Positions 7,369 through 15,859 of a stretch of 64,000 bases of DNA are shown piece by piece; position 1 is the first letter of the stretch; each line of letters starts with the position of its first letter. This DNA comes from Methanothrix harundinacea (GTDB lineage Archaea; Halobacteriota; Methanosarcinia; Methanotrichales; Methanotrichaceae): NCBI GenBank assembly GCA_002506535.1, contig DAXT01000022.1:1-64000 (forward strand), written 5' to 3'. A model generated the notes under the pieces. The model saw only the letters and a list, made by a program, of their open reading frames with translations. It had not been told where the DNA came from and did not search any database. The position numbers and the translations under genes were made by a program.

Positions 7369-8655
7369 TTATTTATTAATCGTCCCGACTCCGATGAGAC
7401 GCCACCTTGCGCCGATCCGCCTGCTGACGGCTACCCGGTCTCCAATGGCGGCGCAGACCGGCCTCTTCAGCTGGACCTCCACCATCCCACCATCCCGGGC
7501 GCTGGAGACGACCCCGACGGTGGTGGCGGTCCCGATGTTCAGCATCAACGGCTCGCTGGTGTGGATCGGCTCCACGTCCGCCTCGTCCATCGCTCCGACG
7601 ACCCTCTCCAGGAGCCTTATGTTCATGGTGAAGGAGTTCCAGACCGGGGGGAGGGTCCCGGGCGCTCCCGCCACCTGGCCCACCAGGATGTCGCTCTTGG
7701 TGAGGGTCGGATCGAGCTGGGTCCCGACGCCGACGAGGCCGCCAGGGGTCACCTCTTTCTGGGAGCCGCCTCCGGCCATCAGCACCGTCACCTTGGTCTC
7801 GATGGGGACCCACTGCTTCCTCCCCTCCGACTCCACCGACCGTCCAGGCTTGATCTCTATCGGATCGCCGGCCTTCAGGACACCGTGGGTGAGGCTTCCT
7901 CCGATGACGCCTCCGACGACCTTATCGGGGGTGGTTCCTGGGCGGTTGACGTCGAAGGATCTCGCCACCTGGAGGAGGGCAGGCTTATCCAGGTCCCTCT
8001 CCGGGGTGGGGATCGTCTCCTCGATCGCCTGGATAACCATCTCGATGTTTACGTTCTGCTGGGCGGATATGGGGACGATGGGGGCGTTCTCGGCGACGGT
8101 TCCTTTGACGAACTTCTTGATCTCGTTGTAGTGTTCGATCAGCCTATCCCTGGATACCAGGTCTATCTTGTTCTGGACGATGACTATCTTCTCGATCCCC
8201 GTTATGTTGAGGGCCATCAGGTGCTCTTTGGTCTGGGGCTGAGGGCAGGGCTCGCTGGCGGCTATTATCAGGACGGCGCCGTCCATGATCGCCGCTCCCG
8301 AGAGCATCGTCGCCATCAGGGTCTCGTGACCGGGGGAGTCGACGAAGGATACCGTCCGGAGGATCTCGCTCGGCGATCCGCATCCCGGGCAGGTCTCGGC
8401 GACGGTGTAGGCCTCAGGTTCGGGACAGTTGGGGCACTTTCGGAATGTTGCGTCGGCGTAGCCGAGCCTTATGGAGATCCCCCTCTTCAGCTCCTCGCTA
8501 TGCTGGTCGGTCCAGACCCCCGAGAGGGATCTCACCAGGGTCGTCTTGCCGTGGTCGACATGGCCTACCATGCCTATGTTGACGGCCGGTTTATTATGCA
8601 GCTTGGATTCAATCGGCAAATCGGGTCTCCTCGAATGAACTTGATGAAGACTCAC
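7369..8655 (-). CDS. eif2g: Translation initiation factor aIF2 subunit gamma
   Basis: This 428-residue GTPase brings initiator tRNA-Met to the 30S subunit. The P-loop G-H-V-D-H-G-K-T is at about residues 31-38, then D-S-P-G-H-E (G3) and N-K-I-D (G4), with a knuckle C-P-N-C-P and C-P-G-C inserted in the G domain as in archaeal gamma subunits. Two beta-barrel domains follow. It starts with GTG at 8655 after a short upstream region. It leads the operon PIN, rpo7, spt4, dephospho-CoA kinase, rps24e, rps27ae. Fittingly, the initiator tRNA gene is about 2.6 kb away. Confidence 0.95.
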   Translation of the reverse strand: MSLHQVHSRRPDLPIESKLHNKPAVNIGMVGHVDHGKTTLVRSLSGVWTDQHSEELKRGISIRLGYADATFRKCPNCPEPEAYTVAETCPGCGSPSEILRTVSFVDSPGHETLMATMLSGAAIMDGAVLIIAASEPCPQPQTKEHLMALNITGIEKIVIVQNKIDLVSRDRLIEHYNEIKKFVKGTVAENAPIVPISAQQNVNIEMVIQAIEETIPTPERDLDKPALLQVARSFDVNRPGTTPDKVVGGVIGGSLTHGVLKAGDPIEIKPGRSVESEGRKQWVPIETKVTVLMAGGGSQKEVTPGGLVGVGTQLDPTLTKSDILVGQVAGAPGTLPPVWNSFTMNIRLLERVVGAMDEADVEPIHTSEPLMLNIGTATTVGVVSSARDGGMVEVQLKRPVCAAIGDRVAVSRRIGARWRLIGVGTINK

Positions 8656-8786
8656 AGGAGGGGCTACTATATAAATGCTCAGGATTGGACGGCGAGGGCC
8701 TCATCTGTCCCCGATTTGGTGGCGCGGGTTATATGCACCTTTAACTGCGAAATGGGGCGATCATAGCCGGGGCACGGAGCAAGGGG

Positions 8787-8905
8787 GAGGAGATAGGAAA
8801 GATTGTGGGGATAGGAGAGATTGTGGGGATAGGAGGGATGGTGGGGATAGGAGAGATGGTGGGGATAGGAGAGATGGAGGGGAGAGGAGAGATGGTGGGG
8901 AGAGA
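8787..8905. repeat. 18-bp intergenic minisatellite
   Basis: About six and a half copies of an 18-base unit close to ggataggagagatggtgg lie between two minus-strand genes. The units drift by one or two bases and have no spacers, so this is not a CRISPR array. Frames across it give low-complexity peptides only. Confidence 0.85.
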
Positions 8906-8935
8906 TCTGATCGGCCGGGATCGCCGGAAGGTCCA

Positions 8936-9694
8936 TCAGACGTAACCCCGATAGGACTCCCTCAAACCCTGGTCGACCTCCCTGACAAAGAGGCGGTAAG
9001 ACTCTCGGGAGAAGAGGGACCACCCATCAAACTCGGCGTAGAGCTCGGCTCCGAAGGCCTCCTCATCGTCGTCCTCGCTCTCTCTTCCCAAACTCCCTAA
9101 ATCCGGGAAGCCCTCTTCCAGGTAGGCGAGGAGGGCGGTCTCGGCGTACGGTTTCGGGATCACCGGCTGGGAACTGGAGAGCTCCAGCATCAGCATCTCC
9201 TCGTCGATCAGATCCGCGAGGGAGATCCTCGTCTTATCGACGCAGGTCTGGCGGGCGAGCTGGTTGATCTGCAGCTTCTCCCCTGGTGATAGCTTTCTCA
9301 TCTCTCCGAAGGCCTCCTGATAGAGCCTCCCCATCTCGAACTCGTGCTCAAGGGCGTAGGCGAGGGTCCCATCCGGCGTCCGCCTCAGATATTCGCAGTT
9401 GAAGGATATCATGGAGAACCATAGACCCCTAAAGAAATAGCTCCGGTTCATCGCCACGGCGTAGTCGAGGGCCCCGGGAGTCGCAGATCCCATGGAGGGG
9501 AAGAAGGTGACGGCGTCGGTCTCCACCAGGATGTACCCGTCGGCCTGCTTTCCGGCGAGGTCCGCGATCCGATCCGGGTTTGATAGAGGGCGAAATACCT
9601 TCAGGGGGTCTTCCATCTCCCGGCACCTCCGGAGGATCCGTTCCCGATCTTCTGGGTCGAACTCCGCCAGCTGGCGGGCGACGTCCGTGGCCAC
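8936..9694 (-). CDS. Hypothetical protein, 252 residues
   Basis: I do not recognise this protein. It starts at a GTG (9694); the frame upstream is closed by a stop within 50 bases and holds no other usual start. The N-terminal 80 residues are charged and helical (D-P-E-D-R-E-R-I-L-R-R). A middle region contains aromatic-rich stretches (S-Y-F-F-R-G-L-W-F-S-M-I-S-F-N-C-E-Y) and E-H-E-F-E-M-G. The C-terminal third has an acidic run (E-S-E-D-D-D-E-E) and many Tyr/Phe. No signal peptide or membrane helix is evident. Codon use and GC-rich third positions match its neighbours, so it is very probably a real gene. It follows the PC4-like gene by about 43 bases. Confidence 0.7.
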   Translation of the reverse strand: MATDVARQLAEFDPEDRERILRRCREMEDPLKVFRPLSNPDRIADLAGKQADGYILVETDAVTFFPSMGSATPGALDYAVAMNRSYFFRGLWFSMISFNCEYLRRTPDGTLAYALEHEFEMGRLYQEAFGEMRKLSPGEKLQINQLARQTCVDKTRISLADLIDEEMLMLELSSSQPVIPKPYAETALLAYLEEGFPDLGSLGRESEDDDEEAFGAELYAEFDGWSLFSRESYRLFVREVDQGLRESYRGYV

Positions 9695-9737
9695 CGAGAC
9701 GAGCCAACCCCTGTAATCCCCCTCGAAGCCGTCCCGG

Positions 9738-9962
9738 CTAATCTTCTATCACTCCTTCAGGAATTTCTATCTTATCCAGGATCTCCCGAAAGGAACGCCA
9801 CTGCTCTATGGGTATCCGGATGCCGTTCTTTGACCAGCCAGTGTACCTCTCGCTTGTGACATACTCCCGGATGTCGATCCCCGCCGAGCCGCGAAACTCG
9901 GTCCTGCGGACTACGAGTTCCGTCGTATCGCTCTTTTTAATCCTGCCGAACTCCTCCTCCAA
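9738..9962 (-). CDS. PC4 / p15-like single-stranded DNA-binding protein
   Basis: The 74-residue protein fits the transcriptional coactivator p15 (PC4) C-terminal fold: a beta-rich region (T-E-L-V-V-R-R-T-E-F and G-I-D-I-R-E-Y-V) with Y-T-G-W-S-K-N-G-I-R-I-P, then a helix W-R-S-F-R-E-I-L-D-K-I. Proteins of this type bind single-stranded DNA and can assist transcription. The gene is divergent from the ADH synthase gene across about 120 bases holding promoters for both directions. It may be co-transcribed with the hypothetical gene downstream. Confidence 0.75.
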   Translation of the reverse strand: MEEEFGRIKKSDTTELVVRRTEFRGSAGIDIREYVTSERYTGWSKNGIRIPIEQWRSFREILDKIEIPEGVIED

Positions 9963-10027
9963 AGTATCAGCTCCGATGGGCGTCGGAAGGGTATCAGCTT
10001 TATTGCTATAAATATCACGGCGTCAGG

Positions 10028-10036
10028 CTTATATAT
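10028..10036 (+). promoter_or_regulatory. TATA box of the first ADH synthase gene
   Basis: cttatatat lies about 50 bases before the TTG start, and an AAGGAGA Shine-Dalgarno sits at 10067-10073. Confidence 0.55.
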
Positions 10037-10081
10037 GACACATGCTATCGTGCGCCACGTTAACATGAAGGAGATTCGGAA

Positions 10082-10879
10082 TTGAGCGAGATCGGCAAAA
10101 GGGTGCGGATGGAGAGGATCATCGACAGGAAGAGCAAGAACACCGTCATCATCCCCATGGACCACGGGATATCCGTCGGCCCCGTCAAGGGGCTCGTCAA
10201 CCTCTCGGAGATGGTGGACAGGGTGGCGGAGGGGGGCGCCAACGCCGTCCTCCAGCAGAAGGGGATGGTGAAGCACGGCCACCGGGGGTACGGCAGCGAC
10301 ATCGGCCTCATCGTCCATATGTCCGCCAGCACCGCCCTGGGCCCCGACCCCAACAACAAGGTCCAGGTCTGCATGGTGGAGGAGGCTTTGAAGTTGGGGG
10401 CCGACGCCGTCTCCGTCCACATCAACATAGGGTCGGGGACAGAGGCGGACCAGCTGCGAAAGCTCGGCGGTGTCGCCGAGAGGTGCGACTTCTGGGGGAT
10501 GCCTCTCATCGCCATGATGTACCCCAGGGGCGACAAGATCAACGACCCCAACGGCGTCGACGTCGTCTCCCTGGCGGCTAGGGCGGGAGCGGAGCTGGGG
10601 GCCGACATAGTCAAGACGAATTACACCGGCGACCCCGACTCCTTCCGGGAGGTCGTCGCCGGCTGTCCCGTACCTGTCGTAATAGCCGGCGGCCCCAAGA
10701 CCGAGACGGACGAGGGGTTCCTCGAGATGATCCGCGGCGCCATCGACGCCGGTGGTCGCGGCGTCGCCATAGGACGAAACGTCTTCCAGCACGAGAACCC
10801 GACGAAGATGACCAGGGCCGTCGCATCCATCGTCCACCACGACAGATCCGTCGGGGAGGCGATGGAGATCCTGAGGTGA
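10082..10879 (+). CDS. 2-amino-3,7-dideoxy-D-threo-hept-6-ulosonate (ADH) synthase, copy 1
   Basis: The 265-residue class I aldolase belongs to the DhnA/archaeal FBA family and resembles Methanocaldococcus MJ0400. Motifs are I-I-P-M-D-H-G (catalytic pocket Asp), E-G-G-A-N-A-V-L, H-G-H-R-G-Y-G and the Schiff-base Lys in D-I-V-K-T-N-Y-T-G (about residue 180). ADH synthase makes the first precursor of the archaeal aromatic amino acid route. TTG is chosen as start because an AAGGAGA lies nine bases upstream and the homologous copy at 40476 begins equivalently. The partner dehydroquinate synthase II is not adjacent. A fructose-bisphosphate aldolase role is the main alternative. Confidence 0.85.
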   Translation: MSEIGKRVRMERIIDRKSKNTVIIPMDHGISVGPVKGLVNLSEMVDRVAEGGANAVLQQKGMVKHGHRGYGSDIGLIVHMSASTALGPDPNNKVQVCMVEEALKLGADAVSVHINIGSGTEADQLRKLGGVAERCDFWGMPLIAMMYPRGDKINDPNGVDVVSLAARAGAELGADIVKTNYTGDPDSFREVVAGCPVPVVIAGGPKTETDEGFLEMIRGAIDAGGRGVAIGRNVFQHENPTKMTRAVASIVHHDRSVGEAMEILR

Positions 10880-10928
10880 GGTGTCGGGAGCCGCCGGAGG
10901 GGCGGCCCCGCCCCTCAAAGAGAGCTTC

Positions 10929-11001
10929 TCCACCACCACCACCGCCACCACTACCACCACCACTACCACCACCACTACCACCACCACTACCACCACCACT
11001 A
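10929..11001. repeat. 12-bp CACCAC-type minisatellite
   Basis: A run of ccaccaccactac-type units (12 bases, about six copies) lies after the ADH synthase stop codon. All frames give poly-Thr, poly-Pro or poly-Gly/Val, so it is not considered coding. The rest of 10880-11215 holds no gene apart from the tRNA promoter. Confidence 0.8.
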
Positions 11002-11166
11002 TTCTCCCGGGCGGCCTCGGGGCGCGGGACGCCGACGGCGTGCCTCGTCGCCACATCGCCTCCCCGACGTCCCCGGAGAAGCCGCCCGGCACCGATCGGA
11101 CCGCCAGCATCCGGGCCAGATCGGACGGTTCTCTCGCCCCTCGGGCGGAAGGGGTCGATGCACAAC

Positions 11167-11175
11167 CTTTATATG
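11167..11175 (+). promoter_or_regulatory. TATA box of the initiator tRNA gene
   Basis: ctttatatg lies about 45 bases before the mature 5' end, a good archaeal TATA position if the transcript has a short leader. Confidence 0.6.
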
Positions 11176-11215
11176 ATCGGAGCGGGTTTGAGGTCTGTCG
11201 CGCCCATGACGGCGA

Positions 11216-11293
11216 AGCGGGGTGGGGTAGTCAGGAAATCCCGACGGGCTCATAACCCGTAGATCAGTAGTTCAAATCTACTCCCCGCTACCA
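11216..11293 (+). tRNA. Initiator tRNA-Met (CAT)
   Basis: A full cloverleaf can be drawn. The acceptor stem AGCGGGG pairs with CCCCGCT; the anticodon stem ACGGG/CCCGT encloses loop CTCATAA with anticodon CAT at 11251-11253; the T-arm contains AGTTCAAAT. CCA is encoded at 11291-11293. The A1:U72 pair and three consecutive G:C pairs in the anticodon stem identify it as the initiator. T-rich sequence follows (gttttatgttat), a likely terminator. Confidence 0.95.
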
Positions 11294-11504
11294 AATTCAG
11301 TTTTATGTTATCTTCATAATAATCTGGCTTTTCGCGGTTAAATTGCCTCCTCTTAACTCGAAATCCCGGGATTAAAATCTAAAGAGATGAAGGGCGATGG
11401 AGTGGTCGTGGTCTCCTTCTCCTTTGAGCCTCATCCCCCCCAGGCCACCTCACTCTTCGAGTATCCGATCCCTTCCCTCTTGGACGCCCCTTCCCACCGA
11501 CCTC

Positions 11505-13379
11505 TCACCCCACCACGACGACGTTGCTCGCCCCCATGTGCTTTCGGTGGACGTTGTCCTCGAAGAGCCTGAAGTCGTACCTCCCAGGAGACCGGGGCGC
11601 GGCAAAGGTCATGGTGCCGCAGGACCTGCCGCTCGTCCACTGCATGGCGAGCATGAACTTGTCGGGGCTCGTCATCTCGTACATCCCTATCGCCGAGGCG
11701 GGCTTCGCCCCCCAGAAGGAGACGGTGATCGCCTCGCCGGGGCGGGCGGCTGCCGGCGAGGCCCTGATCCTCACCCCGGCGGAGGACTTCACCTCCACGG
11801 CGCTGCTCTTCGCTATGCTCGTTCTGCCGCCGTCCTCGAAGAGCCGAAAGTCATAGATCCCCGCCGACGAAGGCATGGCGAAGGATCGGATACCTTCGCT
11901 CTCCCCGTCCAGATACTTTCTGGAGATGGGGGCGTCGTCTGCCGACCCGGCGGCGAAGAGGCCGATCCAGTCACCTTCAAATCCGGGGGCTCCGCGGAAG
12001 GTGACATTGACTATGTCGCAGGTTGCGGCGGAGGCCGCTATGGCGAAAAGTTCCGGGATCGCCACCGCAAAGGAGAGGGAGAGGATCCTATCTCCGGAGC
12101 CGTCGAGCATCAGAAAGGCGTAAGCCCCTTCTTCCTTTGGGGCGGCGAAGGCGACGGTGCCCTTCTCGCCCTCCAGGATCTGGCTGGATACGGCCGTCTC
12201 TTCCGGATCCGCCCCCTCTCCGGTGCCGCTCGCCTCGTCTACCAATCCCGAGGCCGGGATGACGAGGACCGCCTGGCCAGAGAAGCTCTCGGGAGCCCTG
12301 AAGCCGAGGGGGATCTCCTGGCCGGGGGAGAAGGTCGATCGGTAGAGGATCAGTTCGAGGTCGCCGGAGACTGCCCTGTACCGGAGGATGGCCTCCTCGG
12401 TGGCTATGGGGTATCTGTCGACGCTATGGCCGCCAGGGATCTTCAGGGGCGAGTCGCAGATCCCGTCCCGGTCCCTATCCCTGCACCCCTCCTCCATCGA
12501 GTCGAAGTCGTCGTGGTGGTTTCCCGTCTTCCCGTCGTCCCAGAGGTTCTCGCCGTCGTCGCGGGCGTTCACGCCGTTATTGAGCAGCTCGTTTCCGAAG
12601 ATCCTGTTCTCCTTCAGCCCTCCGGCGAAGCCGATCTTGCTCACCTCCAGGATCGAAGCCTCCGTCTTGGGCCTGTACTTTATCGATACGCCCCCGGAAT
12701 CGGATGCTTTTATGCTCTCGGAGACGTTATGCCTGGTGATGTGGATCCCCTCGCCGTTCTCGACGATCCGGTTGGAGACGATCTCGTTCTCCGAGCCCGT
12801 TTCGAGGAGGATTCCGACCCCGTTCCCCTCGACGGAGTTCTTCTTTACCACCCCTCCCCGTACGTTCTGGAGGAGGATCCCGATCCGGTTTTCCTCGACC
12901 AGGTTATCCTCGACGGTGCAGTTGTCGGCGAGGACCCGGATCCCGGCGTCCCTCTCATCGGGGCCGGAGCCCCTGATCTGGAATCCCGCGACCCTCGACC
13001 CCTCCGCCCGGAGGGTGACGGCCGAGCCGGCTCCTCCTGCGTCGATCAGGGGCCGTCCTATCCCCAGAAGGGTGATCCCTTTATCCACGATCAGCTTCTC
13101 CTGATAGACCCCCGCCTCCACCACCACCGTCTCTCCCCCCGCCGCACTGTTGATGGCCGCCTGGATCGATCCGCCGGGCCCGACGGTCAGGGCGGCGCCG
13201 TGGGCTGGGGCCGTCATGAATAGGGAGAAGGATATTAAAAATGCGATTATGATACGCCTTGGGCTGCAAGGAGGTCGGATGCTGCCATCTTCCTTCCGCC
13301 AGGGGACGGAGATCGGAAATCTCACCATGAGCCCTGCGAGGAGGGTGCCGGTTATAAAAGGTTTTGACGCGACCATCAC
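11505..13379 (-). CDS. Secreted NosD-like parallel beta-helix protein
   Basis: The 624-residue product has an internal signal-like hydrophobic segment (about residues 43-58, R-R-I-I-I-A-F-L-I-S-F-S-L-F), so the true start may be downstream. Next comes a right-handed beta-helix of the NosD/pectate-lyase type (about 70-240) with repeats such as N-x-V-E-x-N-x-x-G-I-L-L. A D-R-D-R-D-G-I-C-D calcium-type loop follows near 310. Three beta-sandwich-like C-terminal repeats each end in P-[SR]-x-x-G-x-Y-D-F-R-L-F-E-D or a close variant. It is probably an exported or surface protein. Similar proteins are abundant in Methanosarcinales; the ligand is unknown. It is divergent from the next gene. Confidence 0.8.
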   Translation of the reverse strand: MMVASKPFITGTLLAGLMVRFPISVPWRKEDGSIRPPCSPRRIIIAFLISFSLFMTAPAHGAALTVGPGGSIQAAINSAAGGETVVVEAGVYQEKLIVDKGITLLGIGRPLIDAGGAGSAVTLRAEGSRVAGFQIRGSGPDERDAGIRVLADNCTVEDNLVEENRIGILLQNVRGGVVKKNSVEGNGVGILLETGSENEIVSNRIVENGEGIHITRHNVSESIKASDSGGVSIKYRPKTEASILEVSKIGFAGGLKENRIFGNELLNNGVNARDDGENLWDDGKTGNHHDDFDSMEEGCRDRDRDGICDSPLKIPGGHSVDRYPIATEEAILRYRAVSGDLELILYRSTFSPGQEIPLGFRAPESFSGQAVLVIPASGLVDEASGTGEGADPEETAVSSQILEGEKGTVAFAAPKEEGAYAFLMLDGSGDRILSLSFAVAIPELFAIAASAATCDIVNVTFRGAPGFEGDWIGLFAAGSADDAPISRKYLDGESEGIRSFAMPSSAGIYDFRLFEDGGRTSIAKSSAVEVKSSAGVRIRASPAAARPGEAITVSFWGAKPASAIGMYEMTSPDKFMLAMQWTSGRSCGTMTFAAPRSPGRYDFRLFEDNVHRKHMGASNVVVVG

Positions 13380-13433
13380 CGATCCCCCTCATGGGGTCAG
13401 ATTGATGACCTTGAACCGAGAGATGTTATCTCG

Positions 13434-14813
13434 ATGGGCGATAGAGAACGCATCCTGATCCTGGGGGCAGCGGGCCGCGACTTCCACAACTTCAACCTCT
13501 GTTTCCGGGACGATGATAAGCGCGAGGTGGTGGGGTTCACGGCGGCCCAGATACCGGGGATATCCTGCAGGACCTACCCCCCTGAGCTCGCCGGACCCCT
13601 CTATCCAGCAGGCCTTCCCATCTGGCCGGAGGAGAAGCTGGAGGAGGTGATAAAGGGAGAGATCGTCGACCGGTGCATCCTCGCCTACAGCGATCTTTCA
13701 TCTCAGGAGGTGATGGATCTGGCGAGCCGGGTCCTGGCCGCGGGGGCCGACTTCGCCCTCTTGAGCGCAGATCACACCATGCTCGATAGCCGACTTCCAG
13801 TCATAGCCGTCTGCGCCGTCAGGACGGGGGCGGGAAAGAGCCCCGTCGCCAGGCAGATCTCCCGGCTGGTGAGGGGGTGGGGGCTGCGCCCCGTCGTCAT
13901 CCGCCACCCCATGCCCTACGGCGACCTCCTCCGGGAGAGGGCCCAGAGGTTCACCTCCCTGGAGGACCTCGATAGGGCGGGGGTGACGATGGAGGAGCGG
14001 GAGGAGTACGAGGCTCACCTGATGGAGGGGACGGTCGTCCTGGCGGGGGTCGACTATGAAGAGGTTCTTTCGATGGCGGAGGGGGAGGGAGATCTCATCA
14101 TCTGGGACGGAGGGAACAACGACCTTCCCTTCCTCCGCCCCGACCTCTGGATAACCGTCGCCGACGGCCTCAGGCCCGGCCACGAGCTGACATATTACCC
14201 CGGGCAGGTGAACCTCAGAAGAGCCCATATAGTCGTCATATCCAAGGCGGCAACGGCAGGATCAAGGGACGTCGCCTCCATAAAGGAGAACGTCCGGAGG
14301 ACCAACCCGGGGGCTAAGACCGTCCTCACCTCCTCGGAGGTCCGGGTAGACCGTCCAGATATGGTAGCCGGAAAGAGGGTTCTGGTGGTGGAGGACGGTC
14401 CCAGCCTAACCCACGGCGGGATGAGCCACGGGGCAGGGCTGGAGGCTGCCTGGCGGTACGGGGCGGCGGAGGTCGTCGACCCGCGGATCTACGCCGCGGG
14501 ATCCTTCACGGAGGTCTTCGCTAAGTATCCCCATATAGGGCCGGTCCTCCCGGCGATGGGGTACTACCCGGAGCAGATGGTGGATCTGGAGGAGACGATA
14601 GACCGGGTCCCGGCGGATCTCGTCCTCGTCTCCACCCCCGTCGACCTCGCCGCCCAGATCGAGATAGATAAGCCGGTCCTCCGGGTCACCTACGAGATGG
14701 TGGAGATGGAGGAGCCTGGCCTGCGGGGTCTGGTGGAGGGGTTTTTGGCCACCCTCCCCGGGATCCGGGGACCGTCTTGCGCGTCGACGCGCAGGCCGGA
14801 ACCGAGGGGGTGA
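13434..14813 (+). CDS. Cyclic 2,3-diphosphoglycerate synthetase family protein
   Basis: The 459-residue protein matches the archaeal cDPG synthetase family: an N-terminal Rossmann-like part (I-L-I-L-G-A-A-G-R-D-F-H-N-F-N), a P-loop A-V-R-T-G-A-G-K-S near residue 130, and G-L-R-P-G-H-E. The enzyme closes 2,3-diphosphoglycerate into the cyclic form with ATP; cDPG is a thermoprotectant and phosphate store in some methanogens. In a presumably mesophilic organism the physiological role is less certain. The last residues (C-A-S-T-R-R-P-E-P) look like a non-conserved tail. Carbamate kinase follows with a one-base gap. Confidence 0.85.
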   Translation: MGDRERILILGAAGRDFHNFNLCFRDDDKREVVGFTAAQIPGISCRTYPPELAGPLYPAGLPIWPEEKLEEVIKGEIVDRCILAYSDLSSQEVMDLASRVLAAGADFALLSADHTMLDSRLPVIAVCAVRTGAGKSPVARQISRLVRGWGLRPVVIRHPMPYGDLLRERAQRFTSLEDLDRAGVTMEEREEYEAHLMEGTVVLAGVDYEEVLSMAEGEGDLIIWDGGNNDLPFLRPDLWITVADGLRPGHELTYYPGQVNLRRAHIVVISKAATAGSRDVASIKENVRRTNPGAKTVLTSSEVRVDRPDMVAGKRVLVVEDGPSLTHGGMSHGAGLEAAWRYGAAEVVDPRIYAAGSFTEVFAKYPHIGPVLPAMGYYPEQMVDLEETIDRVPADLVLVSTPVDLAAQIEIDKPVLRVTYEMVEMEEPGLRGLVEGFLATLPGIRGPSCASTRRPEPRG

Positions 14814-14814
14814 G

Positions 14815-15738
14815 GTGACGGTCCAGGTGGTGGCCTTCGGCGGGAACGCCCTCCTCCCCGATCCCCTCGACCCGTCGTCCCAGGGCGCCCGGGCCCGGGC
14901 CCTTGCCGGGGCCCTGAGCCTCGTCAACCCCGCCGGGGAGGGTATGGTCCTCGTCCACGGGAACGGGCCCCAGGTGGGGATGATCCTCCTGCGGATCGAG
15001 GCGACGAGGGACCGGATCCCCCCCGAGCCTCTGGACGTCATGGTCGCCGAGACCCAGGGGTCCATCGGATACCTCCTCGCCAGGACGATCCGCTCTTCGT
15101 CGGGACCCGGATCCCAGGAGGTGGCGGCGGTGATGACCCAGGTGCTGGTGGACCCGACGGATCCGGCCTTCTCTCATCCTACTAAGCCGGTGGGGCCTTA
15201 TTACAGCGAGGAGGAGGCGATCCGTCTGAGTCGGGACCACGGCTGGGATATGACCTCGGGATCCAGGGGGTGGAGGCGGACCGTCCCCTCCCCCCGGCCC
15301 CTGGAGGTCGTGGAGATCAAGACGATCCGGGAGGCCGTCGCCTCCGGGACGGTCGTCATCGCCGGGGGAGGTGGGGGCGTGCCGGTGATCTGGGGGGAGG
15401 GCGCAGAGCTCCTCGGGGCGGAGGCGGTGGTGGATAAAGACCTCACCGCCTCCCTAATGGCCGTCGCCCTGGAGGCGAGAAGGCTCGTGATCCTAACGGA
15501 GGTGGATGCGGTCTACCGCGGTTTTGGCGGAAGAAGTCCCGAGGCCGTCCATCTCCTCAGACTTGGTGAGGCTTGCGAGCTCCTCGAATCCGGAGACCTC
15601 CCGGCCGGGAGCATGGGGCCCAAGGTGGAGGCAGCCCTCTCCTTCGTCGCCGCCACCGGGAGAGAGGCGCTGATAACCGACGTCGCCCATCTGGAGGAGG
15701 CCCTATCCCGCCGGGCTGGAACCTGGGTCACGCCGTGA
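14815..15738 (+). CDS. arcC: Carbamate kinase
   Basis: The 307-residue amino-acid-kinase-fold protein starts at GTG 14815. Motifs are V-V-A-F-G-G-N-A-L-L at the N-terminus, V-L-V-H-G-N-G-P-Q-V-G near residue 43, A-E-T-Q-G-S-I-G-Y and G-G-G-G-G-V-P-V (about 183-190), then V-D-K-D-L-T-A. It interconverts ADP plus carbamoyl phosphate and ATP plus carbamate. It is coupled to the cDPG synthetase gene; both handle high-energy phosphates, but a shared pathway is not established. Confidence 0.92.
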   Translation: MTVQVVAFGGNALLPDPLDPSSQGARARALAGALSLVNPAGEGMVLVHGNGPQVGMILLRIEATRDRIPPEPLDVMVAETQGSIGYLLARTIRSSSGPGSQEVAAVMTQVLVDPTDPAFSHPTKPVGPYYSEEEAIRLSRDHGWDMTSGSRGWRRTVPSPRPLEVVEIKTIREAVASGTVVIAGGGGGVPVIWGEGAELLGAEAVVDKDLTASLMAVALEARRLVILTEVDAVYRGFGGRSPEAVHLLRLGEACELLESGDLPAGSMGPKVEAALSFVAATGREALITDVAHLEEALSRRAGTWVTP

Positions 15739-15780
15739 GATTAAGAGGGGGGCCGGGTGGGGGGGGCCAGTTTAAGAATT

Positions 15781-15788
15781 TTTTATAT
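15781..15788 (+). promoter_or_regulatory. TATA box of the NSS transporter gene
   Basis: ttttatat lies about 75 bases before the GTG start, in the short gap after carbamate kinase. Confidence 0.45.
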
Positions 15789-15859
15789 GGGCAAGGTTCA
15801 TAACGTGCGGCTCCCAATAACCTGAACCTGATAATCCGTCGATATAGAGGAGGGATCTT

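Noticed and set aside
8787..8905. Possible CRISPR array
   Set aside because: Units are contiguous without spacers and drift in sequence; no cas genes in the window. The same holds for 10929, 18118 and 47538.
10881..11255. Thr- and Pro-rich frames over the CACCAC repeat
   Set aside because: They arise from the minisatellite and run into the tRNA gene region; no start signal.
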